The translations under genes and the position numbers were made by a program. The notes under the pieces are model-generated. The model was not told the origin of the DNA. It made no database searches and saw nothing but the letters and a program-made list of their open reading frames with translations. 64,000 nt of DNA, from NCBI GenBank assembly GCA_031841125.1, contig CM063108.1, forward strand, positions 29,191,399-29,255,398, read 5' to 3'. Source of the stretch: Acanthococcus lagerstroemiae. Lineage: Eukaryota > Arthropoda > Insecta > Hemiptera > Eriococcidae. Positions 48,041 through 58,600 of this stretch are shown here, one piece after another (the first letter of the stretch is position 1; each line of letters opens with the position of its first letter).

Positions 48041-49620
48041 CCATAAATCGGGGTGACTTGACCGATTTTCATTTTTGACCATATTATTGACTCCTGTGAC
48101 GAATACAAAAAATGTATTCCTAACATTTCTAAGGGCACAGATCGATGAAGGGACATAGATACACTTCAAAAACCAGTGAGACGTATCACAGGCCGAAATA
48201 GGTGGCAAAGGTAGGCTGTTTTTAAGCACAGAAAAATATCCGAAATCGTAACCTGATAAATAAGGTTTGTGGAATCCAACCAGGCACTCACAGAAAAATT
48301 ATTGTGGTGTCATTTTAAAGCCTGAACTCTCAGGTCTAGGCATTTTCCTGTCTGCAGTCACAAGGTATAAGCGAAAAACTGCCTTGGGACGACTTTGCCG
48401 CACGCCAATTTCTGTTGTTATCAGTTTGAAAAATTACAATTCGTTACGAATACGCGAGCTTTCGCTACACTCACGAGGTTGTTTTCTGAGTTTTGAATTT
48501 ACCTAGATGTCATTTGACGTTGTTTTGAGATACCAAGAACATAAATAAAAGACAAGTAGTGTGCCGCGCCTATTCTGATTATACCCGAGAAACACTTGAA
48601 GAGTGTCTAACAGAAAATTCGAAATGGTGATATTACCAGAACCGAAGCTTCAGCCACATACAAGATACTAGTTAAAACAATTTAGTATTATCTTCACAAA
48701 ACAGATAATGATATCCGTCGGAATCTGGGAGGACGAGCAATGGTGTGGTGGGACGTATGGCGATGCACGCATGCTAAAGTGGCCCCTGAGACACCGCACC
48801 CCCGGCACCGGAAACTACCCTTTCGGGCATCGCATTAGTACCGAGGGGAACGCTTTGGGGCCAGGCCCGAGCCCCCATTTCCCCTGGCTGGAACGGTACG
48901 CGCGTCCTGCCAGGGCCACCACGGGGTTCCCTGCTGACCGAGGTCCGCACTCCCAGAGCGCTCGCCCGGAAATTTCAGGTCCCCCGCAGCCGGACGCACT
49001 GCCTCTTCCTCTTCACTCACCATCGTGTGAGACTCATCCGATTGAAGCTCCAGCCCTTGCACTGCGGGCGAGCTCTGCTCCAGCCCTGGTGCTACGGGCG
49101 AGCTTCGCTGAATGGTATCCGCCACCGCAGTAGCAGCAGCAACTTCAGCTTCTCGGGAGGACGAGCAATATATGAAAATAGAAAAAACGAATTTCACTAT
49201 CCTCTGAAGGATGATTTTGATTACGTGGAATTTGCTGTCATCGAGAGTTTTACCTGAGCCCATTACATCCCAAGGAATATTTATCTTCCCCGAAGACGTA
49301 ATTCAACTTGAATTGCAATTGTGCTTTCGTTTTTATGACCTTTTGTAATAAATGTTGAACATTTTCACTCATTTTCTACGCATTTCTTATATACTGGCAA
49401 TGTCGCCCCGTGCGCAGGTAACTTTGCCGATTCATGTTTAGGCCTTTCTGGGAGGAGGGAGGGAGAGGGAAATTTTGATTCCCCTAGCTAATCTTATTCC
49501 CAAAGCTTCAAACAATCCGGAACAGTTTTTACATTTCTTGTATCTCCAATAGATCACGCGCTACAGCTGTTCAAAGTTTGAGAACCCCAAAATGTTTGGC
49601 AAAGTCACCCCTGTTTACAG
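48041..49620. mobile_element. TA-flanked transposon, CCGTAAA...GGTGACTTTGCC family, copy A
   Basis: The left end CCATAAATCGGGGTGACTTG and reverse-complemented right end CTGTAAACAGGGGTGACTTT form terminal repeats bounded by TA (48039-48040, 49621-49622). The whole length matches 52700-55261 in inverted orientation, apart from insertions in either copy. A GC-rich insertion sits at 48742-49154. No transposase was recognised in either copy. Confidence 0.78.
48742..49154. mobile_element. GC-rich insertion with 15-bp direct flanks
   Basis: The 15-mer GGGAGGACGAGCAAT occurs at 48727-48741 and again at 49155-49169, and the matching position in copy B (about 53150) is uninterrupted, so this segment inserted here with a target duplication. 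The interior is far richer in G+C than its surroundings. It is open on both strands: plus 48708-49133 and minus 49263-48835. The minus frame is Ala/Glu/Pro-rich with a coding-like look but no recognised domain. The long, variable-length duplication suggests a retroposon. An edge word, CATGCGTGCATCGCCATACG (inverted), is shared with 22665-22685. Confidence 0.65.
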
Positions 49621-49626
49621 TATTTG

Positions 49627-51029
49627 CAAGTAATACCGTATAGTAAGCTGTGATTGTGTTTCTATTGGTCCTTCTGTGTATGGCGCTCATTCAACATTTT
49701 GCTATTGTGGTCAGTTTGATGTACCTAATGTCCGCGATTCTGTTAGCTGTTATTTCTATTGTTGTTCAGTGGCTCTTGTAAAATGGTTCACTGTTGAGTT
49801 GTGTTGTGTTGATCGGATTGTTGTTTTTTCTTACTATTTTTAATTTTATTATTTCTGTTCCTTCTTTAATGTAGTTGCTTCGTTCTTGGGTTGCTTTCTA
49901 CATAGGCTGTCGCTAAGTAACTAAGACTAAAATTCGTACAGCCCATCAACGCTACCTATCGGCGTTTCAACGTAGTAGGAGAATAATTTGGTTCATTAGC
50001 TGTTGATTGAGACCACGCCGAGCTCATTTGATTGAAAACTCGCTGTTCCAGACCAATTTGAAAGAAACCATATGCGTTGACCCCTCCAGGTTTTTTAAAG
50101 ATTTTTTTAAAGAAGGAAAAAAGCATACGATTACAAAAAATTTATTAATCATCATCTTCATTAAGTGCACGAATATCCTTTTCAAAATAAGCGCCATTCA
50201 TGGCTATACAGGCGTCTATTCGTTCTTGCCATTTATCAAACGTTTTCGCATATTCCGCCAATGGTAACGAGGAGAAAAACATCTGCGCCGCGGTGATGAC
50301 TTCTTGATTCGTGTTGAATTGACGACCGCGTAAGGCTGCCTTCAGGTGAGGAAATAACCAAAAGTCGCTGGGGGCGAGGTGAGGACTATACAGGGGGAGG
50401 GAGTGAATTTTGATTTTTTATTTTCTGCTTACTTTTGGAATGTTCTAGCCGCATGCAGGCGCGCATTATCATCATCGCGGTGCAGATGTTTTTCTCCTTG
50501 TTACCGGCGCCGGAATACGCGAAAACATTTGACAAATGGCAAGAAATAATGGACGCCTGTATAGCCATGAATGACACTTATTTTGAAAAAGATATTCGTG
50601 TACTTGATGAAGATGATGATTAATAAAAAATTTTGTAATCGTATGGTTTTTTCTTTCTTAAAAAAAAAAAAAAAAAAAAATCTTTAAAAAACCTGGAGGG
50701 GTCAACGCATATGGTTTCTTTCGAATTGGTCTGGAACAGCGAGTTTTCAATCAAATGAGCTCGGCGTGGTCTCAATCGATAGCTAATGAACCATATCATT
50801 CCCCTACTGCATTGAAACGCCGATAGGTAGCGTTGGTGGGCCGTACGAACTTTAGTCTCAGTTACAAAGCGACAGCCTTTGTATGATCTGTACTCGATAT
50901 TTGTTGGTCAAGTCTGTTGTCATGTTTGTATATGTTTGAGTTTTTCCAAATAGCATAGTATCGGAAAAGAACTAAAAATCAAACGACCAAAGAAAGACGA
51001 TCACAGCTTACTATATACGGTGTTACTTG
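49627..51029. mobile_element. Foldback mariner element with two inverted transposase C-termini
   Basis: Long terminal inverted repeats of about 380-480 bp run inward from CAAGTAATACCGTATAG-type ends to a GAGGGGTCAACGCATATGGT segment. Inside, both arms carry the same 3' end of a mariner transposase. The minus strand, about 50395-50141, encodes DFWLFPHLKAALRGRQF and ACIAMNGAYFEKDIRALNEDDD-type residues. The plus strand, 50435-50623, encodes EYAKTFDKWQ..ACIAMNDTYFEKDIR. It therefore arose by inverted duplication of one half of a mariner with loss of the other half. No active enzyme is possible. Confidence 0.8.
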
Positions 51030-51569
51030 AATCTATAAATATTATATGAGCCACATTCTTTAAGAACCTTAGTTATAAAACAACTGATAATGGTATAACA
51101 ACGGAAACTGCTTTTGTCAAAATACAACTGTAGTAGTGAAAAACTGGCCCTTTATCAAGGAATGAACTTGGTTCTCAAATCCATCTTGGCTTCTGGCTCG
51201 GTTATAGAAGCAGACCTCCGAGTACGCCATTGTGCTAGGTATAGTGGAAGTATAAGCGGAAATAGTCTTTCAAGATAGAGGGCTAATTTTTTTTTCATTC
51301 CCAATTTGTTTGGCATAACTGTGCCCTTCCACCACATACATCTTATTTTCCAATTTTCTGAGCAGGGTTGCCAACCAAACCACTTAAAAAATATCAGGAT
51401 TCTTTGTAAGAAATCTTGAGACAAAAATTTTGGCCTTTTCTATGTTTCTCAATAATAAAATGTTCACTGATTCATCAAACTTGTTGTTTACCCCCTCCAC
51501 CCTCAGCTCTGTCGACAATCCTAAAGATTTTCCTCTTTTTTTTTCCACTTTTGTTCTTGATCGTAGAGA

Positions 51570-51655
51570 TGTGACCTGTCACAAAAAAAGGCCCTTATTA
51601 ATGGTACCAAAAATTTTGATGCCACTAAGGGCCTTTTTCTTGTGGCAGGTCACAG
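51570..51655. repeat. Short hairpin, arms about 28 bp
   Basis: GTGACCTGTCACAAAAAAAG and GCCCTTA on the left pair with TAAGGGC and CTTTTTCTTGTGGCAGGTCAC on the right around a loop of about 30 bases. Probably a minimal palindromic element; no transcript evidence. Confidence 0.6.
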
Positions 51656-52394
51656 ATGTATTTTATATTTCCCTTGCTGTGTAAAATCCGAGTGCTTATT
51701 ACTCCCATAAAAGGCGATAAATTTTCCATTTCCAAATTTTGGAAGAGAAAAATTTGACAAAGCGATGCATGTTCTCTCAGTTTTTATGTAAATTCTTGAA
51801 AATCTAGAGATTCAGTCTAAAGATCTTGAGATCTTGAAAAAAAACCTCAAAATCCTGAGATCTCAAGATTTATCTCGAGGTTGGCAGCAGTGTTTCTGAG
51901 GGATTTTCAGCACATTTGGAGGACCCCCGACGCCCTTCCCTTTTATTTATCTTAAATGAATGGAGGTGGCAGCAGCTGAAGATGCCGAATAAGAGATAGA
52001 CAGAAATACATATTAGATAGGTGCGCGTCAGAGTTGCAATGATGTTTTGGAAGACCTGGACCCGTAGATTGAGATGATGGATTTCAATTCCCGGTTCTAT
52101 TTTTTCTCCCGGGAGATACGAAGGCCAATTGTCCAGGAGAAATCTGTAAAGGTGTTCTTTCAATTGAGATTAGCATTTCATTTCAATTCTGGTATATTTC
52201 CATACAGTTGGTTCGGCTCTCCAGAACTATTAAAAATTGTACTAATTTCACACTTTACAATAAAATATGCGAACTAATGTCGACCACGTTGAAGTAGTTT
52301 TCATAATATGCATATGTCAGGTTCTAGAAAAGTCTTATTCTCCTGATTTTCTCCTGCTCATATTTTCTACTACTTAAACCAGCTCTGTTTTCAG
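51656..52394. other. No gene seen; flank of GT49 copy 3
   Basis: Short frames only. An acceptor-like CTCTGTTTTCAG at the end of this stretch suggests that a 5' UTR exon lies further upstream. Confidence 0.35.
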
Positions 52395-52625
52395 GTGCGG
52401 CGTGAAGACTTAGTAATTCCACATCAATTCCCTCCACCACGAGTAAGCAGTGTTACTCGTAAGATAAGTCACAATTTGCGAGAAGAATACGCAGAAAATG
52501 ACAAAATACCAAATCTTCCCTCAATCAACATTCAATCGGCGGCGATGTTTCTGCTCATATTACTTCTTTTACGCGGTTTCTGTGACTGCCATCGGTCTCT
52601 ACCTGTTTCTGAGCAATATATACAG
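52395..52625 (+). CDS. GT49 copy 3, exon 1 (coding from 52498; residues 1-42, membrane anchor)
   Basis: The ATG at 52498 opens MTKYQIFPQSTFNRRRC, followed by a hydrophobic span YFFYAVSVTAIGLYLFL and the donor TACAG/GTTGAA in phase 2. The exon may begin at the acceptor-like site at 52394. A longer frame in another phase (52395-52649) covers the same bases but has no anchor and no matching exon phase. The basic-then-hydrophobic pattern and phase match exon 1 of copies 1 and 2. The donor is weaker than theirs. Confidence 0.7.
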
Positions 52626-55600
52626 GTTGAAAATTGTGTTTCATTGTGACCGTAATAAGCGATAATCATTAATAATTTATGTATATTCAACATATTATAC
52701 CGTAAACTGGGACTTTGCCGAAAAGGTTGGGATTTTCAAACTTTGAATAGCTGTAGCGCGTGATCTATTGGGGATACAGGAAATCTAAAAACTGTTCTGA
52801 ATTGTTGAAAGCTTTGAGAATAAGATTAGCTAGGGAAATCAAAATTTCTCACTCCCTCTCAGAAAGGTCTAAAGATGAATTGGCAAAAGTTACCTGCACA
52901 CGGGGGTGACATTGCCGGTACACAAGAAATGCATAGAAAATTAGTGAAAATGTTCAACATTTATTACGAAAGGCCATAAAAACGAAAGCAAAATTGCAAA
53001 TCAAGTTAAATTACGTCCTCGGGGGAGATAAATATTCCTCGGAATGTAATGGGCTCAGGTAAAACTCTTGGTGGCAGCGAATTTCACGTAATCAAAATCA
53101 TCCTTCAGAGGATAGTGAAATTCGTTTTTTCTATTTTGATATTGCTCGTCCTCCCGGATTCCGACGGATATCATTATCTGTTTTGTGAAGATGATAATAA
53201 ATCGTTCTAACTGGTATCTTGTATGTGGCTGAAGCTTCGGCTCTGGTCATATCACCATTTCGAATTTTCCGTCAGACACCCTTCAAGTGTTTCTCAGGTA
53301 TAAGGGTAATTCTCCGAAAAATGGACAATTCATGTAAATAGGCTGTAACTCTGCCACTTATTATCAGAATGCTATGCGCAATATATCAAAATTGAGGAAA
53401 TGAACTCTTCTGATGGAGACAGTGGTAAAAGCTCTCCCTAGTTCAGCAGAACATCATTAGAAAATCGAAAATGCACCTGAAATGTCCATCAGCGTGGGTG
53501 TCAACCTGGCCTAGTTCCGTTTTCTTTTGCTTGCTGGAAGGGTTTAATACATCATTTTCAGGAACTACTGTTTCCCATTGTTGAAGAGGTAAGTTGAGGC
53601 AACACGGTAAAGGTCTTACAATCTTTTTCTAACCAAGTTAAGTAACCTTTAGAATACTCAAAGTTGTGTCTAGGAAGAGATATGTCCTTCAACGTGGATA
53701 ATTTTCAAACCTCTCTGTAGGGTTCCACTATAAGCATAAACTTCTCTCAAATGCTCATATAACTTCCTCATAACTTCCTCTAGAAGGCTGTGTAAGAACT
53801 TCTGTGAAATAATGATAATTTGTATGCTAAAATACTCATTTATTGCTGAGATCCTAGTTTCTAAAAAAAAAAAGTGTCCTTCATCAAGGACATCAACAGA
53901 CATATTGAATTTATAGCTCCGAATTTGTAAAAACGTAATAATATAACTAATGTTGGCCACGTTACATTCAGCAACATGTATCAAATATTTTCCGCATATT
54001 TACCAATGGGAAAAGGAAAAAGGCGATTTTGTCCTTAAACGTGGACATAAAATATTATTCAACGTGGCTACTCACGTATTTCTTGTATCCACGCTGAAGG
54101 ACGTGAATCTTTCAACACTTAGAAGCAGTCTGTAGAAACAGCCTTTAAATCTTCTTCGTGCAGAGACTACTTTCCTAGATGAATTTTTGGTACTTCATAA
54201 AACCGTATTCCGTGAGATTGTAACCCACGGTGCCGCTGTGTGATCGTACAGCCTCATCTTATCACACTATGTAAACTTGAAAAATTTGTCTTTCAACGTG
54301 GACAACAATTTTTTTTTACAACCCTCCAAAATCAAATTTAAGCCCGGCCGGTACCGGAATATGATTTCTCAATACCCCTAGTATCGATTTCAACGAAAAA
54401 AAAAAATTGAAAAGTGAACCTAATTTTTTTTTGTTTTTGTCCACGTTGAATTGTCCATTTTTCGGAGAATCACCCATAATCAGAATAGGCGCGACACCCT
54501 ACTTGTCTTTTATTTACGTTCTTGGTATCTCAAAACAACGTCAAATGACATCTAGGTAAATTCAGAACTCAAAACAACCTCGCGAATGTAGCGAAAGCTT
54601 GCGAATTCATCGCGAATTGTAACTTTTCAAACTGATAACAACAGAAATTGACATGCGGCAAAGTCACCGCTGTTTTTCGCTTATACCTTGTGACTGCAGA
54701 CTGGAAAATGCCTAGACCTATCCATTCTTGGAAAGCTGAGAGTTCAGGCTTTAAAATGATACCACAATAATTTTTCTGTGAGCAGCGGCGTAACTAGGAT
54801 TTTTTAACGGGGGGGGGGGGCAGAAAGGGCCACGAATTTTTGAAGGGGCCCAGTTTTAAAAACTTTCGCTTTATTTTATCTAATATTATAAATTTTACAA
54901 AATTTTCAAATTCAGCGGGGGGGGGCCACGGGGGGGCCAAGATTTTTTAGGAGGGCCTGCCCCCCTGGCCCCTCCTTGGTTACGCGCCTGTCTGTGAGTG
55001 CCTGGTTGGATTTCACAAACCTTATATGTCAGGTTACTATTTCGGATATTTTTCTGTGCTTAAAAACGGCCTACCTTTCCCACTTATTTCGACCTGTGAT
55101 ACGTCTCACTGGTTTTTGAAGTGTTGTATCTATGTCCCTGCATCGATCTATGCCCTTAGAAGTGTTAGGAACTCATTTGTATTCGTCACAGAGCCAGTAA
55201 TATGGTCAAAAATGAAAATCGGCAAAGTCACCTCGCATCGGCAAAGTCATCCTGATTTACGGTAGCTAATTTTATTCTATTGCAGGCTAGATTCAAGTCG
55301 TTCATCACTAACTTATATTTTTAGGGACACCAGAGGCAGAGAATGTCATTTTTTGGGACGAGGGCTTAAGCCTTTTCAGTAGTTTACGATGAAATCCGTA
55401 CACAGATCAGAGGCGCGTATAATTTAAAGTTTCTGAGAGGGAGAGAAAAGATTTGAGAAGAAATTGAATTCGTTAGGGAGGCTCCAGATCTTCGAATGCA
55501 GGCCACCTCTCCAGGTCCTTATCTCCGCTTGTGAGTGGATAGCGCGCTGGTCACAGAATCTGGAGGTCCCAGGTTCGAGTCCATGTAGCAACTCGTTACA

Positions 55601-58600
55601 TTTCGACCTGGGCGGTTTTTTAGCAAGAAGAGAAAAGGGCTAAGACAGCCCTAGCAGTCTCCCCGACGTCTCTGAGGTAATGCTCAAAAGGGCGCATTCT
55701 AGGGCTCGGACTGAGAGCAAAAATGAAAAAAAGAGAAGTCTTGTAATGGCCTCAGTGCGTCTGAACAACAGAATCTTCACTTGGAGGGAGAAATGTGTTT
55801 TCTGTTTCAGTGCCTCAGTGGCTCCACTTCTTCAGATTGGAATAGTAAGCACAAGTGCCTTCCTTGCTTGTGAGGTGAATCCGGTCCTGGATAGGCAGGT
55901 AATACTTGCTATAACTTCAAGATGTTTGTATCATCGTCTCTGGTGGGATCTGAATGCGGGGTTGGTGCATGTTTTCCTCCATTTCCTTACGTTACCGAAT
56001 AGGTATTTGCTCTCAATTTTTCACTCTCGGATTAAAACTAGGTTTACGTTTCTTATCCCGGTATAGTTTGTTAATCATCAATGAAAGTAGCACGTATTAA
56101 TTTTAATCTTGCCATTGGCTCAAACAAGTTTTTCGTTTTCTCTGTCGGGGATAGATGAGGTCGTGGCCTCTGGATACTTTTTGCATCGCAGAATAGAACT
56201 TTTTATTTTTATTTATTTTTATTTTACGACGCGTCGACAACGCTGGCCATTGGCGTCGGTGCGTGTTACAAACTTATTTTATACATAATAATGTTACAGT
56301 AGCCTGTAAATATCTGTTTTCTTCAGAAATGTTAATAATAGATCTACTTTTTCGGGAGTATCTTCCATAACTTCTGCATCTTCAGTGACAGTTCTCCCGT
56401 ACGTTTCTTGTCGAGGTTGTGTGTATTTTGAACAGATGTTCAGCAGGTGATTGACTGTTAGGTGATGGGAACCAGGACAGTTTTCACATTCAGGCGGATT
56501 CAAGTTGGTGAAGTATGGTAAGTGTGTGATTCGCAGTCGCGCTAGGTTCACTTCACTTCTTCTGTTCTTCAAGTGTTCCACGCACCATCTTCTATTTATC
56601 TCTGGTTTGAACTTATGTAGTCGGATACTTGTATTTGAAAAGGTCTGCTGTGCCCGGTTCCTCCTGAAATTTGCTCTGGATGCATGCTTGTATAGATTTT
56701 GTAATCTGATGATAGGGTTGTGTTGTCGGCGGTAGGTCTATCCGATATTTTCTCAATAAATTGCGACATCTAGCTCCAAAGGACAGTATCGGGTTACAAA
56801 ACGTCAAATCTCTATTATACTCCGTTTCTGAACAGATGCGCGCCCATCCGGGTCCATGATTACCAGTCCAATTCATCGGTTCAAGACGTCGATGTGCTTT
56901 CATTTCGCGATGTGCTTCGTTGTTACGATAAGAGTCGGAATTACCGAGTGACGCCGAAGGGTGCTTTCTGGGCTCTCTACAACTATATTCCCGCCGACCG
57001 GTGGTTTCGCTGTCACGAAAGCATCACATTTACGACAACCTCTGACTTCACGTTTTTGGACAATCTAGAACCACTGGTATCTCGTTGGAAAGGACCTGTG
57101 TCGGTGGCCTTGTACACCCCTGGAACTGATTTCCAGCTGGCGCTCGACAGCATAAAGTACGTGCGACACTGTCACACCTCCCTCATCAAACAGTACGTCA
57201 CTTTCCACGTGTTCTTCGAGAATGAGCATCGACCTTCCAAAATACCCAAGCCGGAGGATGTATTGAAAAATGAAGAGGTAGATTGTCGCGTCGCACCACC
57301 ATGGCATAACATCAGCAACCTCGAGCTCTACAGATCGCGAAAGAATTTGCTCTTTCCGATCAACGTGGGCCGTAATGTAGCCAGGGATTGCGCGACCACT
57401 CATTTCGTGTTGGCCGCTGATATCGAGCTTTACCCGAGTGCAAACGTTATCATGGATTTCCTGGAAATGGCGCGAAAGCCGAATTCCTTGGCACAAAGAG
57501 AGCGGCAAGTGTTTGTCTTGCAGCCTTTTGAAGTGACAGCGAAGTCGCGCCCGCCGGACACGAAAGAAGAGTTGGTAAGTTGAAAGGTCGATATAAAGTC
57601 AGTGTACCGAATAAAACCCACTAAGAGTTTTTCGTCTATATCTCAATTCCTAATGAACGGATACGTTCAAACGGCGTAAAGTACACAAACCTATATGAAC
57701 TGACACATTCAAGACCTGTGTACGATGTATAAAAGTTCTCAGATCTTCGTTCGAAAAAGGGTCTATTCCAATCCTAATAAGGCCCATGCAGTAACGAGGC
57801 CCGATACAGTTTTTCTGTTTGAAAATTTTCTTTACGGTAATTTTTCATTTCTAAAAAGTTCCTGAAAAACGTAACTGTTCTTCCGTTCACTGACTTCTGT
57901 TTTTATTCAGATTTAAGGTAACACAATAGAAATTCTATATTTAATTTCTTCCTTCTGTAGTACAGAACGCTTTCGGCTGCTTGGCCATCTTTAGTGGAGA
58001 ACCCTAACACTTTTCTCTTTGTCGTCCTGTATTTATAGTGGTGTGTGTAGAATCGTATGGTAAAACCTATATGGTATGTTTCTATTGGTTGTCTGTGGTT
58101 ATGTAGTCTGTCCAATCAGTATGTGTTATGAGTGAGTGTTACGTTATTAATTTGAATAGGTTCTCACTCACTTTTGACTCTTGGTGTGTATGGAAATGTG
58201 GACCACTGAATTGAATTGTGACCATGAAGAGCTAAATCATATCAGTGTTCGGAACCGATTCAATTTTTCGTTTTGATCGGTTTTGGGCTTTGTAGCTTGG
58301 CTTCTATTTTGGTTGGTTTCGGTTCGGAACTTCCATTTAATTTGCCAATGAATTTGGGTTTCAGCAGGGACGTACCGATAGGGGGCAGGAGGAAACCCCC
58401 CCGTAGGAATTTTTCACTCAGCAGTTGGGAAGATTTACCATTTCAGTCAGGTGAGTTGGGAAAATCCCGCAAGTTGAAAGAGGTTTTTTTTTCTTTTGAC
58501 TTTGATACTTGGAATTGAGTCGAGTAGTTGGGAAAACCCAGCAAAGTCAAAAGGTTTTTCTTCTTTTGCACTGATATATGAGAATTTTGAGTTAAGTCAG

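Larger units (their letters stand above)
52700..55261. mobile_element. TA-flanked transposon, CCGTAAA...GGTGACTTTGCC family, copy B
   Basis: Bounded by TA at 52698-52699 and 55262-55263, and inverted relative to copy A at 48041-49620. It is longer than A because of a 1.17-kb insertion (53304-54475) and a 208-bp MITE (54783-54990). The words GGCAAAGTCA and GACTTTGCC recur near both ends. It lies in intron 1 of GT49 copy 3, starting 74 bases after the donor. Confidence 0.78.

Noticed and set aside
52395..52649. 84-codon plus-strand frame with a hydrophobic MFLLILLLL stretch
   Set aside because: The overlapping frame starting at 52498 has a better anchor and the phase 2 donor needed to join exon 2 of GT49 copy 3.
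55680..56066. 128-codon plus-strand frame
   Set aside because: It starts inside the SINE tail and continues into intron sequence of GT49 copy 3; no domain and no splice logic.
57065..57508. 147-codon minus-strand frame opposite GT49 copy 3 exon 2
   Set aside because: Antisense shadow of the coding exon with no domain of its own.
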